Part shown: in pieces, positions 8,688 to 17,522 of the stretch
Numbering within the stretch: the first letter of the stretch is position 1
How the letters are laid out: every line of letters starts with the position of its first letter
Assembly (NCBI RefSeq): GCF_003385395.1
Contig: NZ_QNUG01000014.1
Span: 35,952 to 99,951, forward strand
DNA: 64,000 nucleotides
Source of the DNA: Epilithonimonas hispanica
GTDB lineage: Bacteria > Bacteroidota > Bacteroidia > Flavobacteriales > Weeksellaceae
Direction of reading: 5' to 3'
Notes under the pieces: model-generated
Told to the model about the DNA's origin: nothing
Databases searched by the model: none
The model's input: the letters and a program-made list of their open reading frames with translations, nothing else
Translations under genes and position numbers: made by a program

Positions 8688-10205
8688 TTAGTTATTATTC
8701 AGTTTTAGTAATGGTTCGATATATTCGCGATCGTTGCTAAGTCTTGGAACTTTGTTTTGTCCACCTAGCTTGCCACGACTTGCCATCCACTCATAGAATA
8801 GATTTGATTTTGCAGAATGAACGATTGGCTTTCTTAATGTAATATCGTTATATCTTTTTGCTTCGTAATCAGAGTTCAAGGATTTCAGGGATTTGTCGAA
8901 GACCTCTGTAAATTCATCAATACAATTAGGTTTCTTGGTAAATTCGAAAATCCACTCGTGACATCCTTTGTTATTATTAGTCATAAAAACCGGTGCACCT
9001 GTGTAATCGGAAATGCTGACATCCAACTGTTCGCAAACCATTTTGAGTGCCGTTTCTACATTATCAATCATCAGTTCTTCTCCAAAAGCATTGATATAAT
9101 GTTTTGTTCTACCCGATATTTTGATTCTATAAGGAGCGATGGAAGTAAACTTAACAGTATCACCTATCAGATAACGCCAAAGACCGCCATTGGTAGTAAT
9201 GACAACAGCATAATTCTTGTTCAATTCCACTTCCGAAATAGGAATTGCCTCACGAACTCCAGCATAATATTGATCCATTGGGATGAACTCATAGAAAATT
9301 CCGTAGTCCAACATCAGCAGCATCTCATCACTGTCTTTTTGATCCTGAATTGCAAAAAAACCTTCGGATGCATTATAAATCTCGTAATAGCGAATTTTTT
9401 TTCCTATGATATCTTTGTACTGATTTTTATACGGTTTGAAGCTAATTCCACCATGAAAAAACACTTCCAAATTTGGCCAAAGTTCTCCAATACTTTCTTT
9501 TCCCGTTTCGTGTAATGTTCTTTGAAGCAAAACCATCATCCAGCTAGGAACACCAGTGAGGCTACCGACATCTTCGTACTTAACTTCACCAATGATAGCC
9601 TTCATTTTGGTTTCCCATTCGGACATTAGGGAGGTTTTCTTGCTGGGCGTATTGATAATCTCGACCCAAAAAGGCAGGTTATCTATCAAGATTGCGGACA
9701 AATCTCCAAATTTGGTATTGAAATCCTGATACATCTCTGCACTTCCACCAAGTCTTAGATTTTTATGTTGGAACAACTCGCTCTCCGGATGGTTGTTAAC
9801 ATATATGGCAACCATATCTTTCCCTGCTTTGTAATGGCAATCTTCTAAACTTTCGTCCGTAATAGGAATATATTTGCTCTTGGCATTGGTAGTTCCAGAA
9901 GATTTTGCAAATTGCCTGATGAGTCCTGGCCAAAACACATCTTTCTTGCCTTGCCTGGCTTTTTCGATGTAAGGTTCGAAGTCTTCGTAACATACAATTG
10001 GTACTTTTTTCTGAAAATCCTTGTAATTGGAAATAGAACTGAAGCCATACTTCTGCCCATACTCGGTTTCTTCCGCATGGAAGAGCTGCGAGAACAAAAG
10101 CCCCTCTTGGGTTTCTGTAGGATATTTTTTAAAATGCTCTATTTGATCTATCCTTTGAAGAATAAACCAATTGACGACCGAGTTAAAAAGTGCTTTCGTT
10201 GCCAT
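8688..10205 (-). CDS. GH3 family acyl-acid amido synthetase-like protein
   Basis: A 505-residue member of the GH3 branch of the adenylating (firefly luciferase-like) superfamily. The ATP-binding motif is visible as FAKSSGTTNAKSKYIPIT near residues 107-124, then YNASEGFF near 265 and the C-terminal YLIGDTVKFT/RIKISGRTKHYINAFGEEL region near 345-380. Plant GH3 enzymes join amino acids to jasmonate or auxin. The bacterial substrate is not known, so only adenylation and amide formation are suggested. Its -7 box lies just 6 nt before the ATG, so the mRNA may be leaderless. Confidence 0.85.
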   Translation of the reverse strand: MATKALFNSVVNWFILQRIDQIEHFKKYPTETQEGLLFSQLFHAEETEYGQKYGFSSISNYKDFQKKVPIVCYEDFEPYIEKARQGKKDVFWPGLIRQFAKSSGTTNAKSKYIPITDESLEDCHYKAGKDMVAIYVNNHPESELFQHKNLRLGGSAEMYQDFNTKFGDLSAILIDNLPFWVEIINTPSKKTSLMSEWETKMKAIIGEVKYEDVGSLTGVPSWMMVLLQRTLHETGKESIGELWPNLEVFFHGGISFKPYKNQYKDIIGKKIRYYEIYNASEGFFAIQDQKDSDEMLLMLDYGIFYEFIPMDQYYAGVREAIPISEVELNKNYAVVITTNGGLWRYLIGDTVKFTSIAPYRIKISGRTKHYINAFGEELMIDNVETALKMVCEQLDVSISDYTGAPVFMTNNNKGCHEWIFEFTKKPNCIDEFTEVFDKSLKSLNSDYEAKRYNDITLRKPIVHSAKSNLFYEWMASRGKLGGQNKVPRLSNDREYIEPLLKLNNN

Positions 10206-10211
10206 GCTTCA

Positions 10212-10219
10212 CAAATATA
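10212..10219 (-). promoter_or_regulatory. -7 promoter box abutting the GH3-like gene
   Basis: Minus-strand TATATTTG fits TAnnTTTG and ends 6 nt before the ATG at 10205. If functional, the transcript starts at or within a few bases of the start codon. Confidence 0.55.
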
Positions 10220-10240
10220 ATAAATTTTGGGAATGGAAAT

Positions 10241-10271
10241 AAAAAAAGGTATTTCGAATTGAAATACCTTT
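10241..10271 (-). terminator. Terminator of the T9SS cargo gene
   Basis: An 11-bp stem (10245-10255 with 10261-10271) is followed on the minus strand by a U-run from the plus-strand A7. It lies just past the stop at 10294. Confidence 0.85.
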
Positions 10272-10293
10272 CTTATCAATATTTTTTGTGAAA

Positions 10294-11115
10294 TTATTTC
10301 TTGATGATTTTTCTGCTTATAGAACCAGATTTGGTTTCGATAGACACGGTATAAACTCCTTTTTCAAGGCTAGAAACATCGAATTTGTTGTTCACAGATT
10401 CTAAGTTTGATTTTACAATTTTACCTGCCAAATCATAAATCTTAACCGCTACCAAATCTTTTACATTATTGATTGTAAAATAATCTGCCGTTGGGTTTGG
10501 GTACAATGTCAAGTCTTTTTTATTAACATCATTTATCGCTAACATTGGCGTTGCAGTAATATTAATATCATCTATACTTAGCACATTCCCATTTGTATAA
10601 TCGTTAACCCAAGACAAATAAATAGTCTGTCCTGCATAATCAGACAAATCTACTGTGTATGGCGTTTGATCCGCTATAGGAGCATTGACAGCATGATCAA
10701 TTTCCAATATATTTGTAAAGGAAATTTTCTCGGTATCAGTGGTAGAGATTTTTACTTTTACTCCATCATCGTAAGGGCTAACATCACTTGATCTAGCAAA
10801 AAACTCCAGAGCAATTGTGGAGTTGGCAGGCAAGGTAATAGAAGGTGTAACCATCCAGCGGTCTGCAGGAGCTACAACAGTAAACCAAGAAGGAGCACTA
10901 GCAACAGTATTCCCACTTTCCGAAGTCCAAGAGATAAGATTCCATGCATCGGGAAGCATTGCTGCGTATGTACCATACGGAATATTGGAGTCATTATACA
11001 ATGTCCAACCAGCACTTTCGAAATCTGCCATTTCTTCAAAACTTTCCGTAAAAACAGTGGTTTGAGCATTACTTAATGTAGACGCAAATAGAATAGAGAA
11101 TAGAATTTTTTTCAT
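10294..11115 (-). CDS. Type IX secretion cargo with cleaved-adhesin/choice-of-anchor J domain
   Basis: A 273-residue secreted protein. The signal peptide ends TLSNAQ near residue 18. Residues about 20-190 form a jelly-roll of the cleaved adhesin / choice-of-anchor J type, with FTESFEE at the start and a DDGVKVKIST strand. Residues about 200-273 are a type A T9SS sorting domain with the LYPNPTADYF motif and a C-terminus ending SRKIIKK. It should cross the outer membrane through the type IX system and stay surface-bound or be released. It is monocistronic, with terminators on both sides. Ligand unknown. Confidence 0.9.
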   Translation of the reverse strand: MKKILFSILFASTLSNAQTTVFTESFEEMADFESAGWTLYNDSNIPYGTYAAMLPDAWNLISWTSESGNTVASAPSWFTVVAPADRWMVTPSITLPANSTIALEFFARSSDVSPYDDGVKVKISTTDTEKISFTNILEIDHAVNAPIADQTPYTVDLSDYAGQTIYLSWVNDYTNGNVLSIDDINITATPMLAINDVNKKDLTLYPNPTADYFTINNVKDLVAVKIYDLAGKIVKSNLESVNNKFDVSSLEKGVYTVSIETKSGSISRKIIKK

Positions 11116-11140
11116 GTCTTTAAATTTTAAATAAAGATAT

Positions 11141-11169
11141 AAAAAAAGCCGTAGAAAATCCTACGGCTT
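11141..11169 (-). terminator. Terminator of prs-rplY
   Basis: A 9-bp GC-containing stem (11146-11154 with 11161-11169) is followed on the minus strand by a U-run from plus-strand A7. It lies past the rplY stop. Confidence 0.88.
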
Positions 11170-11193
11170 ATATAGTTTATAATAATTTGATTA

Positions 11194-11823
11194 TTATTCT
11201 GCAGAAGTTGCTTCTGGAGCTGCTGTTTCTGTTACTTCTTCATCATCATCGTCTTGTCCAGCAGAAGCATTTTTACTAGCATTTCTAGACATCTTAACAG
11301 CTACTACAACTGCGTTATCTGGATGCATGAAAGAATATTTGTCATTTTTAAGACTTTCTACATAGAACTTGTTTCCAATTTTAAGCGCTGTAATATCTAC
11401 AACGATCTCGTCTGGCAAGTTAGCTGGGATAGCTTTTACTTTTAGTTTTCTGTAAGTTTGTCTAAGAACACCACCGGCAACAACACCTTTTGAACGACCA
11501 GTAATTCTTACTGGAACCTCCATAATAACTGGTTTGTCCTCGCTCAATTGATAAAAATCTGCGTGGATAATTTTGTCTGTCAATGGGTGGAATTGGATAT
11601 CCTGAAGAACAGCAGGGATTGTTTTTCCGTCAACCTCAATAGATACCGTGTGTGCTTCAGGAGTATAAACTAGACCTTTGAAAGCTTTCTCTTCTGCAGA
11701 GAAGTTCAAAGGAGTCTCACCTCCATAAACAACACAAGGAACTAATTCAGCATCACGTAAAGCTTTAGTAGACTTTTTGCCCACGCTTTCTCTTTTTGTA
11801 CCTTGAATTGTAATAGATTTCAT
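11194..11823 (-). CDS. rplY: 50S ribosomal protein L25/general stress protein Ctc
   Basis: A 209-residue L25 of the longer CTC type, which binds 5S rRNA in the large ribosomal subunit. The N-terminal L25 beta-barrel covers about 1-90, with the opening [20 protein letters not shown] and the HADFYQL segment. The C-terminal TL5-like beta domain follows to about 180. An acidic tail ends the protein. It lies 43 nt downstream of prs on the same strand, a common bacterial pairing, and shares the prs promoter. Length and order agree with the family. Confidence 0.95.
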   Translation of the reverse strand: MKSITIQGTKRESVGKKSTKALRDAELVPCVVYGGETPLNFSAEEKAFKGLVYTPEAHTVSIEVDGKTIPAVLQDIQFHPLTDKIIHADFYQLSEDKPVIMEVPVRITGRSKGVVAGGVLRQTYRKLKVKAIPANLPDEIVVDITALKIGNKFYVESLKNDKYSFMHPDNAVVVAVKMSRNASKNASAGQDDDDEEVTETAAPEATSAE

Positions 11824-11866
11824 TTTGTATAAAATTATTTTAAGGGTGCAAAGATATTAATTTTTT

Positions 11867-12805
11867 TTAAATAATAAACTTCTCGCTTATAGATTTGTGT
11901 TCGTGTACCATTTTCATGACATCAGAAAATAACTTCGCACAAGACAACACCTTTATTTTTGAGGAAATATCTTCTTTCACTGGAATAGAATCTGTTACAA
12001 TTACTTCCAATAATTTTGAGTTTTCTATGTTCTCATAAGCTTTTCCAGAAAGCACACCGTGAGTTGCCATTGCTCTTACAGATCTTGCTCCTTTTTCCAT
12101 AAGGATATCAGCAGCTTTGCAAAGTGTTCCTGCAGTGTCAATCATATCGTCAATCAGGATTACATTTTTATGTGTAACATCACCAATCAGGAACATCTCT
12201 TCAACAACATTCGCTTTTTTTCTTTCTTTATAGGCAATAACCACATCTGCTCCAAGATGACCGGCATAATTTTTTGCTCTTTTTGCACCTCCCATGTCTG
12301 GAGAAGCAATGGTAAGATTTTCCAAATTAAGAGATCTGATATAATCTATGAAAATCGTAGAAGCATAAAGATGATCCACAGGAATCTCGAAGAAACCTTG
12401 GATTTGATCTGCGTGAAGATCCATTGTCATAATTCTTGTAGCGCCGGCTGCAGTTAAAAGATTGGCTACCAATTTTGCTCCGATTGGTGCTCTTGGCTTG
12501 TCTTTTCTGTCTTGTCTCGCTAATCCATAATAAGGAATTACAACCGTGATGTTTTTAGCAGAAGCTCTTTTCGCAGCATCAATCATTAATAATAGCTCCA
12601 AAAGATTATCTGCTGGCGGAAACGTAGAGGCAATTAGGAAAACCCTTGCACCTCTTACAGATTGTTCCAAAACTGGCTCAAATTCTCCGTCGCTAAAATA
12701 TTGAAAATTAATAACTCCTAATGGTTGCCCATAGCTCTGAGCAATTTTTTCTGCCAACACGTGGCTGGTTCTGGTAGAAAACAAATAACTTGCTTGATCT
12801 GACAT
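11867..12805 (-). CDS. prs: Ribose-phosphate pyrophosphokinase (PRPP synthetase)
   Basis: A 312-residue class I PRPP synthetase that transfers pyrophosphate from ATP to ribose 5-phosphate, feeding purine, pyrimidine, NAD, His and Trp synthesis. The metal/ATP motif DLHADQIQGFFEIPVDHLYAS lies near 129-149 and the PRPP loop VILIDDMIDTAGT near 213-225. Length is typical. It leads a two-gene unit with rplY and has a good -7 promoter box 13 nt upstream. The start is the only Met before the conserved phosphate-binding region. Confidence 0.96.
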   Translation of the reverse strand: MSDQASYLFSTRTSHVLAEKIAQSYGQPLGVINFQYFSDGEFEPVLEQSVRGARVFLIASTFPPADNLLELLLMIDAAKRASAKNITVVIPYYGLARQDRKDKPRAPIGAKLVANLLTAAGATRIMTMDLHADQIQGFFEIPVDHLYASTIFIDYIRSLNLENLTIASPDMGGAKRAKNYAGHLGADVVIAYKERKKANVVEEMFLIGDVTHKNVILIDDMIDTAGTLCKAADILMEKGARSVRAMATHGVLSGKAYENIENSKLLEVIVTDSIPVKEDISSKIKVLSCAKLFSDVMKMVHEHKSISEKFII

Positions 12806-12818
12806 TTTTACTTTTTTG

Positions 12819-12826
12819 CAAATTTA
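12819..12826 (-). promoter_or_regulatory. -7 promoter box for prs
   Basis: Minus-strand TAAATTTG matches TAnnTTTG and ends 13 nt before the prs ATG. Confidence 0.6.
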
Positions 12827-12868
12827 AAAAATAATGAAAAATCTGAAAATCGATTTTAAAGAATTAAT

Positions 12869-12906
12869 AAAAAAAAGACCAAAACATTTCTATTTTGGTC
12901 TTTTTT
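12869..12906 (-). terminator. Terminator of the bacilliredoxin gene
   Basis: A 12-bp stem (12873-12884 with 12893-12904) is flanked by A- and T-runs. It sits right after the bacilliredoxin stop at 12911. Confidence 0.85.
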
Positions 12907-12910
12907 GTTC

Positions 12911-13321
12911 TTAGCAATATTCTTCGAAAGCGGCCTGAAGATTCGCAGCAATAGCGCCTGCAGGGTTACCCTCGATGTGGTGTCTTTCTAACATATGCAC
13001 CAACTCTCCGTCTTTGAAAAGTGCAACAGCTGGCGAACTTGGTGGGAATGGCGCTAGTAATTTTCTAGCTTCTGCAACCGCCTCTGTATCAAATCCTGCG
13101 AATGCTGTTACCAAATGATCTGGTTTCTTTTCACCTGTCAAAGAATAAACAACACCTGGTCTTGCCGCTCCAGCTGCACATCCGCAAACTGAATTGATAA
13201 CCAATAATGTTGTTCCTGACTGCTTAAGAGCTGCATCAACTTGTGCTGGTGTTGTAAGGTCTTCAAAACCTTTATCTGTAAGTTCTGCCTTCATTGGCAA
13301 TACTAAATCTGCTGGATACAT
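12911..13321 (-). CDS. BrxA/BrxB family bacilliredoxin
   Basis: A 136-residue thioredoxin-fold protein of the YphP/YqiW (BrxA/BrxB) family. The atypical active site CGC is at residues 46-48 (VINSVCGCAAGAARP). The opening MYPADLVLPMKAELTDKGFE is characteristic. In Firmicutes these proteins remove bacillithiol from protein thiols. Many Bacteroidetes also have the family, and whether this host makes bacillithiol cannot be seen here. It is monocistronic, with a promoter box 33 nt upstream and a strong terminator. Confidence 0.92.
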   Translation of the reverse strand: MYPADLVLPMKAELTDKGFEDLTTPAQVDAALKQSGTTLLVINSVCGCAAGAARPGVVYSLTGEKKPDHLVTAFAGFDTEAVAEARKLLAPFPPSSPAVALFKDGELVHMLERHHIEGNPAGAIAANLQAAFEEYC

Positions 13322-13354
13322 ATTAAAATATATTTTAGGTTAATTCTTGAATTG

Positions 13355-13362
13355 CAAATTTA
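13355..13362 (-). promoter_or_regulatory. -7 promoter box for bacilliredoxin gene
   Basis: Minus-strand TAAATTTG matches TAnnTTTG, 33 nt before the ATG. Confidence 0.6.
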
Positions 13363-13453
13363 ATCAATTATTATTTTGATTATTACATTAATGATTCTAT
13401 TAAAATTATACCAAAAATCTATTGAGCCATTTTGTCCAGATTTTCAAAAACAA

Positions 13454-13481
13454 AAACCCAAAATCCGAAGACTTTGGGTTT
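13454..13481 (-). terminator. Probable terminator downstream of the yqeY-like gene
   Basis: The inverted arms AAACCCAAA and CTTTGGGTTT lie about 105 nt past the stop at 13584. A-rich sequence on the left would give a minus-strand U-run. Confidence 0.6.
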
Positions 13482-13515
13482 AATCAAATCGATATGCAAA
13501 TTAAGTATATCCAGT

Positions 13516-13585
13516 TTTTATAATTGATAAAATATAAATGATGAATGATTATCAATTATCGCTTATCAAATATCATTGATGATTT
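13516..13585. repeat. Inverted heptad word array after the yqeY-like gene
   Basis: Ten consecutive 7-nt words stay in one phase. The first half has ATTGATA, AATGATG and AATGATT. The second half has ATCAATT, ATCGCTT, ATCAAAT and ATCATTG, which read as near reverse complements of the first. The array touches the stop codon at 13584-13586. Confidence 0.7.
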
Positions 13586-14030
13586 AAGACAGTAACTTCT
13601 TCACCATTTCGGAAATACTCTTTCCGTCTGATTTTCCGGCTAATGCTTTGGAAGCAACGCCCATTACTTTTCCTAAATCTTTTAGAGATTCTGCTCCGGT
13701 TTTAGAAATGATTTTTTTGATTTCTGATTCCAATTCTTCAGCAGACAATTGTTTTGGAAGAAATTTTTCAATCACTTTGGATTGAGCTTCTTCTACTTCA
13801 GCAAGGTCAGTTCTTCCCTGAGCCGTAAATTGCTCATAAGAATCCTTTCTCTGCTTAATCATTCTTTGCAAAATAGCAATCTCTTGTTCTGCTGTAACTT
13901 CCGCGCCTCTTGCTTCGGTTTGCAACAAAATAATTTGCGCTTTCACTGCACGAAGAGAATCCAGAGCTACTCTGTCTTTATCACGCATTGCGGTTTTTAT
14001 CGCGTCGCTTATTATAGTTTCTAAACTCAT
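13584..14030 (-). CDS. GatB/YqeY domain-containing protein
   Basis: A 148-residue YqeY-family protein. The sequence shows the helical N-terminus (MRDKDRVALDSLRAVKAQI), the central KQRKDSYEQF segment and the C-terminal GKVMGVASKALAGKSDGK motif shared with the tRNA-binding tail of GatB. Proteins of this family are proposed to act in amino-acyl-tRNA amidation, but a free-standing YqeY has no proven activity. It lies 83 nt downstream of ftsZ on the same strand, an arrangement I know from other flavobacteria, with a phased word array in between. Confidence 0.9.
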   Translation of the reverse strand: MSLETIISDAIKTAMRDKDRVALDSLRAVKAQIILLQTEARGAEVTAEQEIAILQRMIKQRKDSYEQFTAQGRTDLAEVEEAQSKVIEKFLPKQLSAEELESEIKKIISKTGAESLKDLGKVMGVASKALAGKSDGKSISEMVKKLLS

Positions 14031-14040
14031 TTTTTCAATT

Positions 14041-14110
14041 TTGGTTGAAGGCTTTTAGCTGATTGTTGATGGTCAAAACTCTATCAACAAACAATTGAAA
14101 ACTACCAACT
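14041..14110. repeat. Inverted heptad word array between ftsZ and yqeY-like gene
   Basis: Ten 7-nt words are in phase. The left half includes TTGGTTG, TTAGCTG and ATTGTTG. The right half includes ATCAACA, AACAATT and ACCAACT, the reverse-complement type. The spacer is almost entirely made of these words. Confidence 0.75.
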
Positions 14111-14113
14111 AGA

Positions 14114-16003
14114 TTAATCTACATCTTTGTTAAGAAAACGGTTTTCTCTCAGTTGCATACTTCCATTATTATCAGACAAATACGTGTTGATATTCTGGTC
14201 AGATGCATTAGAACCATCAATATTGATGTTCTTTCTCTTGAAAGCTGGAACTGTTTCGAAAACATTTTCATTATCAAACTGCTGATATCTGGAATTGAAT
14301 TCTTTCAACTTGTTTCTTCTTTCCATCGCTTTTGAAGCATCAGGCGTTTTGTTGAAGAACGTGAATCCGCTTTCAGTTTCCTGAACTGGTTCTAGTTTCT
14401 TCTCTTCTACAACTTCTTCCTTAGTTTCCACAGCGAAAGAAAATTTGGTTGGTTCTTCAACTTTTTCTTCGATGATTTCGTTAACGATTTCTTCTGTCAC
14501 ATTGAGCGGAGTCGAAATGTCAGAAACAACCTGCTTCTCGATTACAGGAAAATCTTCTTCAACAGCCGGTTCATTGATTGTAAAAGTTACTTCAACAGGC
14601 TTCTCAATTTCTTCTTCTTTGAAAGACGCTTTTGGCTTATCTTCCACTTCGAAAGTAAAAGATTGTGGTTCTAAATCGAGATCATAGCTATCGTCTTCGT
14701 CAAAATTGAAAAGGTTATATTCTTGCTTTTCGTTTGGTCGATAATCATTTGAGAAATCTTGGATTTCCTCGTTCTCGATGATTTGCGTATCGGTTTTAAC
14801 TTCTTCCACAAGACTTTCTCCTAAAGAATTAGTTGGAAAATTCGAAGTTCTGAAATCGTCATCATCTTCTAATCGAAAAAAATTCTTTCCAGATTCTGGC
14901 TGTTGTCTTTCTTCCTGAGCTCGGCTTTTAAACGGAGATTCTCTATGTCTGGAAGAAGGCGTTGGTCTGTCTTCCAAAGTATATTTGATGGTCTCTGTAA
15001 CGCCAGAGTGCTTTTTGTCTTCATTAGAGAAACCAGTTGCAATCACCAAAACGCTCACTGCGTCGCCCAATTCCTCATCTGTTCCAACTCCAAAAATGAT
15101 GTCTGCCGTATTTCCAGCTTCTTTCTGGATATAATCCATAATTACCCCGATTTCGTCCATCGTTACCTCAGAAACACCACTTCTAATCAACAATAGAACG
15201 TTTTTCGCACCAGTGATTTTGTTGTCATTCAATAAAGGAGAATCCAATGCTTTTTTAACAGCTTCTTCTGCTTTTTTCTCGCCAGTGGCAACGCCAGTTG
15301 ACATCAATGCTGTTCCGGAATTAGCCAAAACAGATTTAGCATCACGGAAGTCAATATTCACATCGAAATAACCAGTAATCACTTCTGCCATTCCTTTTGC
15401 CGCATTGGTCAAAACTTCATCGGCTTTAGAAAATCCTTGTTTGAAACCTAGATTCCCGAATTGCTGTCTCAATTTATCATTATTAATGACAATTAAAGAA
15501 TCAACATTATTTCTCAATTTTTCCAAACCTAAATTAGCTTGGTCCAATCTTCTTTTTCCTTCAAAACTAAAAGGTACGGTTACGATTCCTACAGTAAGAA
15601 TTCCCATTTCCTTAGCTACTTTTGCAATCACAGGCGCCGCACCAGTTCCCGTTCCACCGCCCATTCCTGCAGTGATGAAAACCATTTTGGTATTTTGTCC
15701 CATTGATGCCTTGATATCATCAATACTTTCAATGGCTGCTTTTTCTCCCACTTCTGGGTCTGCTCCTGCACCTAGACCTTCCGTCATTGTAACGCCCAAC
15801 TGCACTTTGTTGGCCACAGGATTATTATCAAGCGTCTGTGCATCGGTATTACAGATCACGAAATCTACACCATAAATCCCCTTTTCGTACATATGTTTTA
15901 GAGCGTTGTTTCCGCCACCGCCAACACCAATTACTTTAATAATTGAAGAATTGCCCTTTGGTAAATCAAATGAAAATCCTTGTGTATTATTTATATTGTC
16001 CAT
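14114..16003 (-). CDS. ftsZ: Cell division protein FtsZ
   Basis: A 629-residue tubulin-like GTPase that polymerises into the division ring. The nucleotide motif GGGTGTG is at residues 115-121. The globular core ends near residue 325. A long acidic, low-complexity linker of about 250 residues follows, and then the conserved FtsA-binding peptide VPAFKRKNI near 580-590. Unlike E. coli FtsZ, the peptide is not terminal: about 40 more residues follow, ending ENRFLNKDVD, as I recall from other Bacteroidetes. It is the last division gene of the dcw cluster, 107 nt behind ftsA. Confidence 0.97.
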   Translation of the reverse strand: MDNINNTQGFSFDLPKGNSSIIKVIGVGGGGNNALKHMYEKGIYGVDFVICNTDAQTLDNNPVANKVQLGVTMTEGLGAGADPEVGEKAAIESIDDIKASMGQNTKMVFITAGMGGGTGTGAAPVIAKVAKEMGILTVGIVTVPFSFEGKRRLDQANLGLEKLRNNVDSLIVINNDKLRQQFGNLGFKQGFSKADEVLTNAAKGMAEVITGYFDVNIDFRDAKSVLANSGTALMSTGVATGEKKAEEAVKKALDSPLLNDNKITGAKNVLLLIRSGVSEVTMDEIGVIMDYIQKEAGNTADIIFGVGTDEELGDAVSVLVIATGFSNEDKKHSGVTETIKYTLEDRPTPSSRHRESPFKSRAQEERQQPESGKNFFRLEDDDDFRTSNFPTNSLGESLVEEVKTDTQIIENEEIQDFSNDYRPNEKQEYNLFNFDEDDSYDLDLEPQSFTFEVEDKPKASFKEEEIEKPVEVTFTINEPAVEEDFPVIEKQVVSDISTPLNVTEEIVNEIIEEKVEEPTKFSFAVETKEEVVEEKKLEPVQETESGFTFFNKTPDASKAMERRNKLKEFNSRYQQFDNENVFETVPAFKRKNINIDGSNASDQNINTYLSDNNGSMQLRENRFLNKDVD

Positions 16004-16027
16004 AGTATTTTATTTTTCTCAATTTTT

Positions 16028-16107
16028 GTTAAATCGTTAAATCGTTGATTTGCAAAATTGGCTTTTGCTGGTTTTACGATTCCACGATTCCGCGATTTTA
16101 CAATTAT
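16028..16107. repeat. Octad word array between ftsA and ftsZ
   Basis: Ten consecutive 8-nt words occupy most of the spacer. They start GTTAAATC, GTTAAATC, GTTGATTT and end ACGATTCC, ACGATTCC, GCGATTTT. The later words read as reverse complements of the earlier kind (AATCG against CGATT). Same design as the heptad arrays but period 8. Confidence 0.75.
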
Positions 16108-16110
16108 TAT

Positions 16111-17496
16111 TTAATCTTCTACTTCCTCGAAGAATTTTTTCACTTTATCCATTAGAGACTGTCCGAAAGTCGGTTTGTTTCTTCTGGCTTGTTCTTTTGG
16201 TTTTGCAAGCTCTTCTATCTGCTTAACAACCTGTTGAGGTTTCTCCACTTCTGCGGTTGGCTGAAGTGCAACCGGTTCTGCTTTCGCTACAGCTTCTTCG
16301 ATGATTTCTTCTTCTGTTGGAAGCATTTTTTTATCTCTGATTTTAAGACTTTCCATCAATAAACCGATGGACGTTGCAAATTCCGGTCCTTTCAGATATT
16401 GGTTTTTATCATTCGCAACATATTCGTTTGCGAAACCAATTCTGCTGTCGAATCCGGTTGTGTAATTCGCTAATTGACGAAGGTTTCTCAAGTTGGAACC
16501 ACCACCTGTCAAAACGATTCCGGCAATCAATTTTTTCTTTTGCTCGAATGCACCGTAAGCCTTTAATTCAGTATTGACCATTTCAAGAATTTCTTCAACT
16601 CTTGCATTGATAATCTGAGCCAAAACTTTAAGCGAAATCTCTTTATCCGGACGACCGTGTAATCCAGGGATTGTCACATACGTGCTGTCTTTTTCCAATT
16701 CCGGAACAGACGAACCGAATTTCACTTTCAGTTGTTCTGCGTGTTTTTCGATGATTGAACATCCTTCCTTAATATCATCAGTGATAATTCCACCTCCGTA
16801 AGGAATCACGCAAGTATGTCGAATAATGTTGTCCTTAAAAATAGCGATATCCGTAGTTCCACCACCAATATCAACAATCGCAACACCTGCTTCTTTTTCT
16901 TCTTTTGTAAGAACCGCTTCAGACGATGCCAAAGGTTCCAATGTCAAAGCTTCCATCTCCAAACCAGCTTCGCGAACGCATCTTGCAATGTTTCTGATAG
17001 AACCCATCTGTCCCACAACAACGTGGAAATTAGCTTCTAATCTTTTGCCGTGCATCCCGACTGGTTCTTGGATTTCGCCTTCAGAATCTACTTTGTATTC
17101 CTGAGGCAAAACGTGGATGATTTCTTCGCCAGGTAACATTACCAATTTCTTTACTTGGTCTTTTAGTTTCTCGATATCATCTTCTGTGATGTATCTATCC
17201 GGATGCTCTCTCATTATATAATCCGAATGTTGGAGAGAACGGATATGTTTTCCTGCAATTCCTACAGTTACCTTATGGATAGGAACACCGGCGCTGGATT
17301 GCGCTTCCGCCACTGCTGTTTTGATGGAATTGATGGTTTGGGAAATGTTGTTCACGATTCCTTTGTGAACACCAAGACTTTTAGCCTTCCCAACGCCCAG
17401 GATTTCGATTTTCCCGTGAGCGTTACGTCTTCCGACAATAGCGACAATCTTAGTTGTCCCAATGTCCAGACCTACTGAATACTCTTGATTTTCCAT
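16111..17496 (-). CDS. ftsA: Cell division protein FtsA
   Basis: A 461-residue actin-like ATPase that anchors FtsZ to the membrane. The phosphate-1 motif GLDIGTTKIVAIVG is at residues 9-22 and VAIVDIGGGTTDIAIF near 204-219. The adenosine motif IVLTGGGSNL is near 329. The extra 1C subdomain of FtsA replaces actin 1B (about 85-165). The C-terminus has a charged linker and the amphipathic membrane-binding helix SLMDKVKKFFEEVED. It lies between ftsQ and ftsZ in the dcw cluster. Confidence 0.97.
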   Translation of the reverse strand: MENQEYSVGLDIGTTKIVAIVGRRNAHGKIEILGVGKAKSLGVHKGIVNNISQTINSIKTAVAEAQSSAGVPIHKVTVGIAGKHIRSLQHSDYIMREHPDRYITEDDIEKLKDQVKKLVMLPGEEIIHVLPQEYKVDSEGEIQEPVGMHGKRLEANFHVVVGQMGSIRNIARCVREAGLEMEALTLEPLASSEAVLTKEEKEAGVAIVDIGGGTTDIAIFKDNIIRHTCVIPYGGGIITDDIKEGCSIIEKHAEQLKVKFGSSVPELEKDSTYVTIPGLHGRPDKEISLKVLAQIINARVEEILEMVNTELKAYGAFEQKKKLIAGIVLTGGGSNLRNLRQLANYTTGFDSRIGFANEYVANDKNQYLKGPEFATSIGLLMESLKIRDKKMLPTEEEIIEEAVAKAEPVALQPTAEVEKPQQVVKQIEELAKPKEQARRNKPTFGQSLMDKVKKFFEEVED

Positions 17497-17522
17497 TATA
17501 TGCTCGATTTGATTTTTTTTAA

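Noticed and set aside
8958..9515. Long plus-strand open frame opposite the GH3-like gene
   Set aside because: The GH3-like frame on the minus strand has clear motifs. The opposite frame encodes a Cys/Ile/Phe-rich product with no motif, signal or promoter.
9845..10078. Alternative minus-strand frame inside the GH3-like gene, considered as a frameshifted fragment
   Set aside because: The 505-residue GH3 frame is intact across this region, so no frameshift is needed.
15405..15875. 156-codon open frame opposite ftsZ
   Set aside because: It mirrors the conserved GTPase core of FtsZ, and its proline- and serine-rich product has no family features.
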